DNA of 64,000 nucleotides. It comes from JAPOXR01 sp965199765 (lineage in GTDB: Bacteria > Pseudomonadota > Alphaproteobacteria > Rhodobacterales > Rhodobacteraceae). Positions 45,432 through 54,514 of this stretch are shown piece by piece (position 1 is the stretch's first letter; every line of letters starts with the position of its first letter). Below the pieces are notes generated by a model. It was given only the letters and a program-made list of their open reading frames with translations. It had not been told where the DNA came from and did not search any database. The stretch is taken from the NCBI GenBank assembly GCA_965199765.1, contig CBDATC010000002.1, positions 1,178,001-1,242,000 on the forward strand, given 5' to 3'. The position numbers and the translations under genes were made by a program.

Positions 45432-46913
45432 ATGGCGAGTCATTCAGTTCATACCTCCTTCCTTTCACCTCCCGATCCCGGATCAATCGAGTACACTTCC
45501 GCGTCCGAAGCAGTTGACCAGCTTTCCCGGCTTTACAGCGAGGCAACGGAATTTTTGCGGGAAAAAATCTACGCGGCGGCAACTGGAAAATTCAGTCAGA
45601 ATTTCCACCGAGCCTACTACCCGGAAATCCGCTTCAGCGTGAATTCTCATGCAACCATAGACAGCCGCCTGTCGTTCGGCCATGTGTTCTGTCCCGGCAA
45701 CTATTCCACCACGGTAACCAGACCCGAATTGTTCCGCGATTATTTGGATATGCAGATCGGGCTGTTGATGAAAAACCATGGCGTGCCGGTAACGATCAAC
45801 GTATCGAAAACGCCAATCCCGGTGCATTTCGCTTTGGAACATGACGATGATTCCAGCCTTCGGCTAGATGCGCTTGATCTGCCTCTGCGCGATATCTTCG
45901 ACGTGCCCGACCTGACAATGATGAATGACGACATCGTCAATGGCCATGCACCGTTAAACAGCGATGGAACAATGCCATTGGCACCCTTTGCCGCACAACG
46001 CATTGATTACTCGCTCGCCCGTCTAAAGCACTACACAGCCACCAGTCCCGAACACTTCCAGAATTTTGTTCTGTTCACAAATTACCAATTCTACGTCAAA
46101 GGCTTCGTATCGTACGGGAGGCGCATGCTTGCTGATCCCAATTCAAGCTACACCGAACTGGTTGGCCCCGGCGACACGCAGATGTCCAACTCGTCCGCCG
46201 ATGTCTCTGAACCGTCGCTCCTTCCGCAGATGCCAGCCTATCACCTGAAATGTCCCGACGGGAATGGCATCACTCTTGTGAATATCGGAATCGGTCCGTC
46301 CAATGCGAAAACAGCGACGGATCATATCGCAGTGCTGCGCCCGCGGGCATGGCTTATGGTCGGCCACTGCGCCGGACTTAGAAACGGCCAGCGACTGGGA
46401 GACTATGTGCTGGCGCATGCCTATTTGCGGGAAGACCAAGTCTTGGACAAAGATCTGCCGGACTGGGTTCCGATTCCACCGCTTGCCGAAATCCAAGTCG
46501 CGCTTGAAAATGCCGTCGCTGCTATCACCGAAAACAGCGGTTTTGAACTGAAGCGACTGATGCGCACCGGCACCGTTGCGTCCGTCGACAACCGAAACTG
46601 GGAATTGCGCGCTCACTCTGGACCACTGCGCCGTCTCAACCAGTCCAGGGCCATCGCGCTGGATATGGAATCGGCTACCATCGCGGCCAACGGTTTTCGG
46701 TTTCGGGTTCCCTATGGAACACTTCTCTGCGTCTCGGACAAACCGCTGCATGGTGAACTGAAACTGCCGGGAATGGCCAATCGCTTCTATCGCGACCAAG
46801 TCGACAAACATCTTCGCATTGGAATCCAAGCAATGGAATCACTGAGCCGAATGCCGATGGAATTCCTGCAATCTCGTAAACTGAGAAGCTTTGATGAAAC
46901 GGCATTTTTGTGA
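45432..46913 (+). CDS. amn: AMP nucleosidase
   Basis: A 493-residue enzyme with the AMP nucleosidase N-terminal domain (RFSVNSHATIDSRLSFGHV near 70) and a C-terminal nucleoside-phosphorylase fold (WLMVGHCAGLRNGQRLGDYV near 313; AIALDMESATIAANGFRFRVPYGTLL near 413, with the ribose-binding Met-Glu pair). It splits AMP into adenine and ribose 5-phosphate, so the adenine can be deaminated by Ade encoded directly upstream. ATG 45432 is preferred over the TTG three bases earlier. Confidence 0.95.
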   Translation: MASHSVHTSFLSPPDPGSIEYTSASEAVDQLSRLYSEATEFLREKIYAAATGKFSQNFHRAYYPEIRFSVNSHATIDSRLSFGHVFCPGNYSTTVTRPELFRDYLDMQIGLLMKNHGVPVTINVSKTPIPVHFALEHDDDSSLRLDALDLPLRDIFDVPDLTMMNDDIVNGHAPLNSDGTMPLAPFAAQRIDYSLARLKHYTATSPEHFQNFVLFTNYQFYVKGFVSYGRRMLADPNSSYTELVGPGDTQMSNSSADVSEPSLLPQMPAYHLKCPDGNGITLVNIGIGPSNAKTATDHIAVLRPRAWLMVGHCAGLRNGQRLGDYVLAHAYLREDQVLDKDLPDWVPIPPLAEIQVALENAVAAITENSGFELKRLMRTGTVASVDNRNWELRAHSGPLRRLNQSRAIALDMESATIAANGFRFRVPYGTLLCVSDKPLHGELKLPGMANRFYRDQVDKHLRIGIQAMESLSRMPMEFLQSRKLRSFDETAFL

Positions 46914-47028
46914 CTTGTTGGCACATGTGAATTGGCTGAACTAAAATGTTTGTGTCATGGCAGTATATTTTGGAGTGAATTTTCACTCGCTGAGTAACTG
47001 TAATCTTAACTGAAGGAGAACTGAAAAT

Positions 47029-47319
47029 ATGTCTCAAAGAACTTGGACCAAAGCTGAACTTGTAGAAAGACTAGCAGAGAAAGCCGGAGTAAGCCAAAGC
47101 GATGCCAACGCCATGGTGAACGCATTGCCATCGGTGGTCGCAGATGCGCTCTCACAAGGAGATGCGGTGTCGCTGCCCAGGATCGGAAAACTCTCAAGCA
47201 GAGAAAGATCTGCTCGCAAAATGCGTAATCCAAAGACCGGCGAATCTATTCACAAAGAAGCTGATAGAGCGCCCAAAATGACGTTTGCAAAGGCAATCAA
47301 GATCGCCTGCAACTCGTGA
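47029..47319 (+). CDS. HU-family DNA-binding protein
   Basis: A 96-residue nucleoid protein. The dimerisation helices (TKAELVERLAEKAGVSQSDA) are followed by the LPRIGKLSSRERSARKMRNP beta-arm with the conserved RNPKTGE turn, then an unusual HKEADRAPKMTFAKAIK end. AAGGAGA sits 11 bases before ATG. HU or IHF identity cannot be settled; IHF subunits normally begin differently. It has its own transcription unit after amn. Confidence 0.88.
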   Translation: MSQRTWTKAELVERLAEKAGVSQSDANAMVNALPSVVADALSQGDAVSLPRIGKLSSRERSARKMRNPKTGESIHKEADRAPKMTFAKAIKIACNS

Positions 47320-47346
47320 GCACAAACAGCGCCCTTCCGCCAATTA

Positions 47347-47529
47347 TCAAATTTGGTCAAGCCAAAATTTGAGCGGTTGAATTTCTGACGCAGTTTGCGC
47401 CGCTTCACACTTTGCGCTTTGCGAAAACGAATGCTCCGGTTCGTCAGATTCGTTATCTGACGGACCGTTTTCTTGCTGTGCATGCCAGACGACTGCTTGA
47501 CATTTGCTGCAAGCCAGCCAAATCCGCAT
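47347..47529 (-). CDS. Small hypothetical protein with a CxxC motif
   Basis: A 60-residue ORF, MRIWLACSKCQAVVWHAQQE and so on, with one CxxC near the start and acidic sequence after. It is divergent from the EamA gene with a 47-bp gap. A single zinc-binding pair and lack of recognisable relatives leave it uncertain; it may be a shadow. Confidence 0.25.
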   Translation of the reverse strand: MRIWLACSKCQAVVWHAQQENGPSDNESDEPEHSFSQSAKCEAAQTASEIQPLKFWLDQI

Positions 47530-47576
47530 CGGTCTATCACGACCTCGAATCGCGGCTGCGAACCTACGACTGATCC

Positions 47577-48464
47577 GTGAAACGACTTGATCTGCCTTCC
47601 CTCTTGATGGGTCTTGCATTCGCTTTGATGTGGTCGAGTGCATTTTCGACAGCCCACATCATCGTTCAGGAAACCGCTCCGCTGTCGGCTTTGGCTGCAA
47701 GATTCGCAATTTCGGGAATCATTGGCGTCGGTTTAGCAATGTATCTGGGTCAGCCGCTGCGGCTGTCGTCAGGACAGATCAAGGCCATGGTTGTGTTTGG
47801 AATCTGTCAGAACGCGATATATCTCGGCGCAAATTTCGTTGCCATGCAATGGATAGAAGCCTCGCTCGCCGCAATCATCGCTTCATCGCTACCCTTGATT
47901 GTCGCATTTCTATGCTGGCTGATGTTTCGGGAACGAATCGGATTCGTGGGGATCTGCGGATTGGCTGCCGGATTCGTTGGCGTTTCGATCATCATGGGGG
48001 ATCGGCTGACCGGCGGGCTAAGCTGGATTGGCGCTGCAATCTGCGTGGGAGGCGCCAGCGCGCTGGCGATTGCCACTCTGACCGTCAAAACCGCATCTTC
48101 CGGCGGCAATCTGTTGATGGTTGTCGGACAGCAGATGCTGGTCGGCTGCGCAATCGTGATCATCCCGGCCATTCTCTTTGAAAATCCGACTCTGACGATG
48201 TCTTGGCGGTTCGCCGGCGCATTCGCCTACACAACAATTGTTCCGGGACTTTTGGCAACTTGGGTCTGGTTTGCGCTGGTCAATCGAATCGGTGCCACGC
48301 GCGCCGCGAGTTTTCACTTTCTCAATCCATTCTTCGGCGTCGCTGTTGCGGCTCTGTTGCTTGGTGAAGATTTTGACATCACAGACGTAATCGGTGTGAT
48401 CGTCATCACCGCAGGAATTCTGGCCGTGCAGATTGACCGGAAAAACCAATCTAATCAGGCCTAA
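47577..48464 (+). CDS. EamA/DMT-family transporter (RhaT-like)
   Basis: A 295-residue protein with ten predicted helices in two EamA repeats. ALMWSSAFSTAHIIVQETAPLSALAARF at the N-terminus and YTTIVPGLLATWVWFALVNRIGATRAASFHFLNPFFGVAVAALLLGE in the second repeat are family hallmarks (shown here only as landmarks near residues 12 and 220). It is a drug/metabolite exporter type with unknown substrate. GTG 47577 is the start. The stop overlaps the convergent aroC stop by four bases. Confidence 0.88.
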   Translation: MKRLDLPSLLMGLAFALMWSSAFSTAHIIVQETAPLSALAARFAISGIIGVGLAMYLGQPLRLSSGQIKAMVVFGICQNAIYLGANFVAMQWIEASLAAIIASSLPLIVAFLCWLMFRERIGFVGICGLAAGFVGVSIIMGDRLTGGLSWIGAAICVGGASALAIATLTVKTASSGGNLLMVVGQQMLVGCAIVIIPAILFENPTLTMSWRFAGAFAYTTIVPGLLATWVWFALVNRIGATRAASFHFLNPFFGVAVAALLLGEDFDITDVIGVIVITAGILAVQIDRKNQSNQA

Positions 48465-49573
48465 CCGACGATTGGACCAATCCCACCCCGATTTTGGCCG
48501 ATCTGTCCGCGATGGAGCAGAAGATGATCTGCCAATACGCAGGCCATCATCGCTTCGGCGACCGGAACCGCACGGATGCCGACACACGGATCATGCCGAC
48601 CCTTGGTTACCACTTCAGTGGCCGTGCCCAACTTGGTAATGGTTTGCCGCGGAGTTAAGATTGACGACGCCGGCTTAACCGCAAAGCGCACCACAATATC
48701 CTGACCCGTTGAAATCCCTCCCAAGATCCCGCCTGAATTGTTGGAAAGGTAATGGACCTCGCCCCCAACAAATTCAATTTCGTCAGCGTTTTCGGTGCCC
48801 AATAGTTCAGCGGATTGCATCCCCGCGCCTATCTCCACAGCCTTCACTGCATTAATCGACATCATGGCTGCCGCAAGATCGGTGTCAAGCTTACCATATA
48901 TCGGCGCACCGAGCCCCGCTGGAACACCGGAAACTCTGCATTCAACCACTGCTCCGACCGAGTTTCCCAATTTGCGGATGGAAGCGAGCATCTCGGACCA
49001 TTCTTGCGCTGCTTTCGCATCAGGACACCAAAATGGGTTGTTCTCAATCTCTTCAACCCTGCATCGGGTACGATCCACCGCGACTTTTCCCATTTGAGTC
49101 AGCCAGGCGCATATCTTCACTTCGGGAGCCAGGTTCTCGATCACCCGCCGAGCAACACCACCTGCGGCGACCCGTGACGCGGTTTCCCTAGCCGACGCGC
49201 GACCGCTTCCGCGATAATCGCGAATCCCATACTTCTGCCAGTAGGTGATATCCGCATGTCCTGGGCGAAACTTCTGATCGATCTCAGAATAATCCTTTGG
49301 CCGCTGGTCCAAATTCCGGATGAACAGCTGGATCGGGGTTCCGGTGGTTTTGCCTTCGAATACACCGGATAGAACTTCAACCTTGTCGGGTTCCTTTCGC
49401 TGTGTGGTGAATTTGCTTTGTCCCGGCCGACGCCGATCCAACCAGTATTGCAGCCATTCCTCGTCCAAACTCAGCCCGGGAGGACAGCCGTCAACGGTCA
49501 CTCCAATTGCTGGACCGTGGCTTTCTCCCCATGTGGTGAGCCGGAAGAGCCGACCGAAACTGTTAATCGACAT
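48461..49573 (-). CDS. aroC: Chorismate synthase
   Basis: A 370-residue FMN-dependent enzyme that converts EPSP to chorismate, the last common step of aromatic synthesis. Signatures: GESHGPAIGVTVDGCPPGL near 17, RDYRGSGRASARETASRVAAGG near 119 and RAVPVAEAMMACVLADHLLLHRG at the C-terminus. Full family length. It is convergent with the EamA gene and precedes the MocE-like gene on the same strand by a 33-bp gap. Confidence 0.97.
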   Translation of the reverse strand: MSINSFGRLFRLTTWGESHGPAIGVTVDGCPPGLSLDEEWLQYWLDRRRPGQSKFTTQRKEPDKVEVLSGVFEGKTTGTPIQLFIRNLDQRPKDYSEIDQKFRPGHADITYWQKYGIRDYRGSGRASARETASRVAAGGVARRVIENLAPEVKICAWLTQMGKVAVDRTRCRVEEIENNPFWCPDAKAAQEWSEMLASIRKLGNSVGAVVECRVSGVPAGLGAPIYGKLDTDLAAAMMSINAVKAVEIGAGMQSAELLGTENADEIEFVGGEVHYLSNNSGGILGGISTGQDIVVRFAVKPASSILTPRQTITKLGTATEVVTKGRHDPCVGIRAVPVAEAMMACVLADHLLLHRGQIGQNRGGIGPIVG

Positions 49574-49606
49574 CAGCAGTGATCACGAATGCTTTGAGCG
49601 AAATTT

Positions 49607-49918
49607 TCACAGGCGCACGAAAACCCGGCCATTTTCCACCTTAACGGCATAGGTCTGAAGATCGACACACACCGGTGCGCCCTTCGCTTCGCCAGTTCTG
49701 TAATCAAATCGGCCATTGTGTTTCGGGCACTCGATGATGTTGTCGATAACCAGCCCATCGGCCAAATGAACCTGTTCATGCGTGCACAACCCGTCGGTGC
49801 AGTAAAAGTTATCATTCGGCGAACGGTAGATCGCAAAGGTCTGACCATCAAAATCAAACCGGATTAGATCTTCGGGTTCAATGTCGTCGGTTGAGCAGGC
49901 ATCCACCCAGTCCGGCAT
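49607..49918 (-). CDS. MocE-family Rieske [2Fe-2S] ferredoxin
   Basis: A 103-residue soluble Rieske protein. Ligands are in GLCTHEQVHL (Cys-His) and ECPKHNGRFDYRTG (Cys-His), spaced as in MocE-type ferredoxins. It would pass electrons from a reductase to an oxygenase, most likely the desaturase-like protein encoded just upstream on the same strand. GGAG lies eight bases before the ATG at 49918. The two genes are 21 bases apart, the arrangement seen for MocD/MocE of rhizopine catabolism. Confidence 0.88.
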   Translation of the reverse strand: MPDWVDACSTDDIEPEDLIRFDFDGQTFAIYRSPNDNFYCTDGLCTHEQVHLADGLVIDNIIECPKHNGRFDYRTGEAKGAPVCVDLQTYAVKVENGRVFVRL

Positions 49919-49939
49919 ATCAATACTCCTCAATTTTGC

Positions 49940-51010
49940 TTAGACGGTTACAAGATCGTGCAAATCCGCCCTGTATGGGCGAGCTGTCGCGGGAAGTTCC
50001 CGCACCAAAAACACATTGTCGCCTTTCAGCTGTCTCCACAAGACCGGAAGCACCCGCTTGTAGGCATGCCACATGGATTGGTCCGGTGCAGGCAGGTCGT
50101 GTGCAATCAGGGCATGAAGGCGGGGCAGCGCGTGATACGGCACCATTGGAAACATGTGATGTTCGACGTGAAAGTTCATATTCCAATAAATGAACTGTGT
50201 GACCGGGTTGGTATAGAATGTTCGTGAATTCAGCCGATGATCCAATACATCGTCGGCAAGCGCTGCGTGCTGCAGCACGCCTGTCAATATATGGTGCCAA
50301 GCCCCGTAGAGACTCGGCAGTCCGATGAGCATGAGCGGAAGCAGAGTGGACCACCAAAGAGAAGCGCCTATCGTAAGCGAATAAATTACAAACCAAATGC
50401 GCGACTCCAAGACGACTTTGTGTTTCTCGCTGTCTGGAACATAACACTCTTCTTCTGGATGCAGGCGACCTGTCAGGTGGATGAACATCCGCTTTGCAGC
50501 TTCGATTGCATTGGGTATGGCAAAAAGATTCAATAATATGCGCCGGGCCGCGGGAGGCCGCATGACGGCGATCTCGGGATCCATGCCAACAATGATCGTA
50601 TCCGTATGGTGCCTTGCATGACTCCATCGCCATGCGGTGGGATTGCGCATCATCATGAAACTGCCAATCTGATAGACGGCTTCATTCATCCATTGCGTCT
50701 TAAACGCGGTTCCGTGCCCAGCCTCATGCCAACGGGAATCTCCTGCCGAACCGTAAAGCACGCCATAAGCCAGCCAGAACGGCGCCGACCACCATGACGG
50801 CCACAGCCAAACTCCAGCTAAGGCGAATGCGGCCATCGCGGACATCCAAATCGCGGTGTCACGGATCGCATATTTGTCTGTTCGCCGCATAAGCGCTTTC
50901 ATTTCCTGACGCGGAACATCGGTGTGGTACCAATCGGCAGCCGCCAACCCCAGCCTAACCACCCGTTTTCCATCGTCGCCTAGAAGACTGTAATCGCGCT
51001 GTTGCGGCAT
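49940..51010 (-). CDS. Fatty-acid-desaturase-fold oxygenase (MocD-like)
   Basis: A 356-residue membrane di-iron protein. The three histidine boxes are HEAGH (near 95), HARHH (near 133) and HVEHH (near 282), with four hydrophobic segments between. Such proteins desaturate or hydroxylate substrates with O2. Pairing with a MocE-type ferredoxin and divergence from iolC point to a MocD-like role in opening methylated inositol amines, as described in rhizobial rhizopine catabolism. A lipid desaturase or hydroxylase is the main alternative. Confidence 0.85.
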   Translation of the reverse strand: MPQQRDYSLLGDDGKRVVRLGLAAADWYHTDVPRQEMKALMRRTDKYAIRDTAIWMSAMAAFALAGVWLWPSWWSAPFWLAYGVLYGSAGDSRWHEAGHGTAFKTQWMNEAVYQIGSFMMMRNPTAWRWSHARHHTDTIIVGMDPEIAVMRPPAARRILLNLFAIPNAIEAAKRMFIHLTGRLHPEEECYVPDSEKHKVVLESRIWFVIYSLTIGASLWWSTLLPLMLIGLPSLYGAWHHILTGVLQHAALADDVLDHRLNSRTFYTNPVTQFIYWNMNFHVEHHMFPMVPYHALPRLHALIAHDLPAPDQSMWHAYKRVLPVLWRQLKGDNVFLVRELPATARPYRADLHDLVTV

Positions 51011-51347
51011 CGAAACCTTCTGTAAATGACCTGCTCAGAGGTCTTGAACCCTATCGTTGACGACTCGAGGAATTTGCACAATCCGTTGAGTGATTCAAGC
51101 CGGTCCTGTCTCGGTGCGCCCAACTCTTGCCAGATCGCCCAGCCAAATCACGTGTGATTTGAACAGATGTAAGAACCGGGTATTTCACCGACTCAATACA
51201 AATGTTCCTTTCCCGGACATTCTAAGAAATTGTGAAAGTCGCACAGATTGCAAAACCCGATGGCGCGATTCCAAACTATTGAATCGAGGGACAATGTAGC
51301 CGATACTATCCGCACCACAGCGAAGAAGTTTTGTTTTACGATTCCAT
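51011..51347. other. Divergent intergenic region between MocD-like gene and iolC
   Basis: About 340 bp that must carry promoters for both directions. I find no clear palindromic operator, terminator or RNA gene; there is only an AT-rich stretch just before iolC around 51325-51345. Confidence 0.3.
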
Positions 51348-53258
51348 ATGAGCAAACTGATTGATTTGATCACTATCGGCCGCGCCTCAGTAGACCTTTA
51401 CGGAAGTCAAGTGGGCGGGCGACTGGAAGATATGGCATCGTTCAGCAAGTATATCGGAGGTTCGCCCACAAATATCGCAGCCGGCGCTGCCCGTTTGGGA
51501 CTCAAAGCAGCTCTGATCACACGCGTGGGAGATGAGCATTTCGGACGATTCATCCGCGAAGAACTCATGCGCGAAGGGGTTGATGTGCGTTGTGTGACCA
51601 CTGATCCCGAAAGGCTGACGGCGTTGGCGGTATTGGGAATCCGGGACGATGAAAATTTCCCTCTGATATTCTTCCGCGAAAACTGCGCTGATATGGCGCT
51701 ATCCGAAGCTGACATATCCGAAGCGTTCATTGCCGAGGCGCACTGCGTATGCGCAACCGGAACGCATCTTTCAAACCCCCGCACCGAGAATGCTGTGCTA
51801 AAGGCACTGAAGCTGGCGCGCAGACATGGCGCGCGAACAGCTCTTGATATCGATTATCGTCCCAATCTCTGGGGGCTCGCGGGCCATGGACAGGGTGAAA
51901 GCCGATATATTGGATCCGGACTTGTCACCGAAAAGCTCCAGTCCACGCTTCATTACTTTGATCTAATCGTTGGCACCGAAGAAGAGTTTCACATTGCCGG
52001 CGGCAGCACTGATACCCTGTTAGCGCTGTCCAACGTCCGCTCTGCAACAGGCGCTGCTCTGGTCTGCAAGCGTGGACCGCTCGGCGCTGTCGTCTTCCAA
52101 GACGCAGTTCCTGACGATATTTCAGATGGCTTGACCGGTCCAGGTTTTGAAGTCGAAGTTTTCAATGTCCTTGGTGCTGGAGACGGGTTCATGGCCGGTC
52201 TGCTCTTTGGCTGGCTTAACGATCAAGATTGGTCCGATGCGCTGAAAATCGCCAATGCCTGCGGAGCGTTGGCGGTCTCACGGCATGGCTGCGCACCTTC
52301 TTACCCGACAAAGGCCGAGCTTGAATTCTTTTTGCAGCGCGGTGTGCGGACGCGCTCGCTGCGGAAAGACACTGCTCTTGAGCAAACGCATTGGGCGACA
52401 ACACGCACTCCCCGATGGCCCTCACTCAAAATCATGGATTGCCGCAGCATCCACAAAGCGAATTCAGCTGCCGAAAGTTCAGAAATCAGTGAACCCTTCA
52501 CCGCTGAGTTTCTGCGAATTTGCCTTAAGGCAGTCGCGGCTGAGACCAAACATACGGATGGAATGGGCATTGCGCTGGATGCACAAACCGGTAAATCCGC
52601 GTTATATGAAGCCGCTGATCACAACCTTTGGATTGGGCGCAGCGCAGCAAAACTCATGCCCCGTCAACTGACGACAGCGGGCGCGCACGGACATGAATTC
52701 GGAGAATTATCGGAATGGCCTCTCGGTCATACGGTGCATGCTGAGTTTCTGACCGGTTCCAGTGTCATGGAGCCTCAGCGATTGGTGCAGATCGATCTCT
52801 TGTCAAGGCTGTTTAAAGCCGTGCGTCGCAACCGGTTAAAGCTGCTGCTGGAAGTCAAACAAATCGGAACCGAATCATGCGATTCGGCTGCGATGATCCA
52901 TAAGCTGTATGCGTGCGGAATCTTTCCAGACTGGTGGGCAATTGAACCGGGTCATGCCGCGGCCTCCTGGAACGAGATCAGCGCGGCGCTGAATCGGCAT
53001 GATCCGCATTGCGGCGGCATAATCCTCTCCGGTTTCCGGCTTCATGCAAAGGAAGGCGATCAGGTTTTAGCCGCGGCGGCCAAACTGGAAGAGATCATCG
53101 GATTTATGACTGATCCTGACCTTATCGTATCAACTGCCCAAAACTGGTTCATGGGAGGCATCGACGAGAATGCGGCTTCGAATGCACTCAGACAATCATT
53201 TCACTCGCTTTCCGATCGGTTTGACGACTTTATTGCCCGCCACCGCCCGCCACCATAG
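51348..53258 (+). CDS. iolC: 5-dehydro-2-deoxygluconokinase fused to a DUF2090 (putative aldolase) domain
   Basis: A 636-residue fusion. Residues 1-325 are a PfkB-type sugar kinase: DLITIGRASVDLYGSQVGG at the start, GGSPTNIAAGAARLGLKA near 36, and the anion hole/catalytic NVLGAGDGFMAGLLFG near 270. Residues 370-636 are DUF2090 (LLLEVKQIG, FPDWWAIEPG, GGIDENAASNALRQSF). The kinase phosphorylates the inositol-derived keto sugar acid, and DUF2090 is proposed to act as the following aldolase. This is the alphaproteobacterial IolC layout. IolB lies 8 kb away. Confidence 0.92.
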   Translation: MSKLIDLITIGRASVDLYGSQVGGRLEDMASFSKYIGGSPTNIAAGAARLGLKAALITRVGDEHFGRFIREELMREGVDVRCVTTDPERLTALAVLGIRDDENFPLIFFRENCADMALSEADISEAFIAEAHCVCATGTHLSNPRTENAVLKALKLARRHGARTALDIDYRPNLWGLAGHGQGESRYIGSGLVTEKLQSTLHYFDLIVGTEEEFHIAGGSTDTLLALSNVRSATGAALVCKRGPLGAVVFQDAVPDDISDGLTGPGFEVEVFNVLGAGDGFMAGLLFGWLNDQDWSDALKIANACGALAVSRHGCAPSYPTKAELEFFLQRGVRTRSLRKDTALEQTHWATTRTPRWPSLKIMDCRSIHKANSAAESSEISEPFTAEFLRICLKAVAAETKHTDGMGIALDAQTGKSALYEAADHNLWIGRSAAKLMPRQLTTAGAHGHEFGELSEWPLGHTVHAEFLTGSSVMEPQRLVQIDLLSRLFKAVRRNRLKLLLEVKQIGTESCDSAAMIHKLYACGIFPDWWAIEPGHAAASWNEISAALNRHDPHCGGIILSGFRLHAKEGDQVLAAAAKLEEIIGFMTDPDLIVSTAQNWFMGGIDENAASNALRQSFHSLSDRFDDFIARHRPPP

Positions 53259-53339
53259 GTTACTGCGCATCGCGGAATTAAACGTCTTTCGCATACCAAC
53301 CCCGAGTCCGCATCTCCAACAAAATTCCAGGATCGCCAA

Positions 53340-54470
53340 ATGAACACTGGTTCTCTTCCCGTTAAAGTGAGCAGCTGGAATGAGTGGGATCCACTCAAAC
53401 ACGTGATCGTCGGACGCGCCACGGGCTGTCATATTCCTCCCATGGAACCAGCGTTGGATTGCAAGATTCCGAACGATTCGCCAATGCGAGGCAGATCCGG
53501 TCTGCGCCCGCAAGACACGATTGATCGAGGCAACGAACTCTTGGATCAGTTTGCCGCAATGCTTTGCAAGCGGGGAATCCGCGTTGATCGCCCGAATCCT
53601 CTGGATTTTTCACAAAAGGTTGTAACGCCTGATTTTAGCACAGGTAGCATGTTTGGCTGTATGCCCGCGCGGGATATTCTACTGACCGTCGGACCAGAGA
53701 TTCTCGAAGCGACCATGTCGTACCGCTGCCGCTGGTTCGAGTATCTTTGCTACAGGCCGCTGTTGCAGAGCTACTGGGAGCAGGACCCAAACTTCAGACA
53801 TGAAGCCGCCCCAAAACCTCGGCTGACCGACCAAGATTATCGTCCCGATTATCTGGCTGAAAGAATATCCGAAGGTCAGCGTCTTGAGTGGACCGCAAAC
53901 AAGCACTTTGTCACTACCGAGGAAGAACCGCTGTTCGATGCTGCGGATGTTCTGCGTTTAGGCAAAGACTTAATTGTTCAACACGGATTCACAACAAATC
54001 TTAAGGGCATAGAATGGCTGCGCAGGCACTTTCCGGACCACCGGGTGCATGCGGTTAATTTTCCAGGTGACCCTTATCCAATTCACATTGATGCGACCTT
54101 CACTCCGCTGCGTCCAGGCCTCATACTCAACAATCCTCAACGGAGGCTTACAGACGAGCAGCGGGAGATGTTCACACGTGATGGCTGGCAAATCATCGAC
54201 GCCGCGCAACCGGCGCACAATGAACCGCCGCCTCTCTGCTATTCGTCAATCTGGCTGTCGATGAACATTCTGGTGCTGGACCCCAAAACCGTTTGCGTCG
54301 AAAAGTCGGAAATCTATCAAGCCGATCAGCTTGATAAGCTCGGCATGGAAGTAATCGAGGTTGACTTTCGCGATGTCTACGCCTTCGGTGGTGGATTGCA
54401 TTGTTCAACGGCTGATGTTCTTCGCGAGGGTGATTGCGAGGACTATTTTCCAAGCTTGAGCCAAGTCTAA
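53340..54470 (+). CDS. Amidinotransferase (AGAT/StrB1-like)
   Basis: A 376-residue guanidino-group transferase. Catalytic residues are visible with AGAT spacing: Asp200/Asp203 in LFDAADVLR, His249 in YPIHIDATF and the nucleophile Cys355 in GGGLHCSTADVL. It would transfer the amidino group from arginine to an amine. Glycine (giving guanidinoacetate) and scyllo-inosamine phosphate (streptomycin-type aminocyclitols) are the known acceptors of close families; the acceptor here is not decidable. It lies 81 bases after iolC on the same strand, consistent with co-transcription. Confidence 0.85.
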   Translation: MNTGSLPVKVSSWNEWDPLKHVIVGRATGCHIPPMEPALDCKIPNDSPMRGRSGLRPQDTIDRGNELLDQFAAMLCKRGIRVDRPNPLDFSQKVVTPDFSTGSMFGCMPARDILLTVGPEILEATMSYRCRWFEYLCYRPLLQSYWEQDPNFRHEAAPKPRLTDQDYRPDYLAERISEGQRLEWTANKHFVTTEEEPLFDAADVLRLGKDLIVQHGFTTNLKGIEWLRRHFPDHRVHAVNFPGDPYPIHIDATFTPLRPGLILNNPQRRLTDEQREMFTRDGWQIIDAAQPAHNEPPPLCYSSIWLSMNILVLDPKTVCVEKSEIYQADQLDKLGMEVIEVDFRDVYAFGGGLHCSTADVLREGDCEDYFPSLSQV

Positions 54471-54514
54471 TGGTTCTGATCACCGCATCGAAGCAATAGC
54501 GCGAAAGGTAGATT

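Noticed and set aside
46143..46829. 228-codon minus-strand open frame
   Set aside because: Antisense to amn, which is full length with clear motifs.
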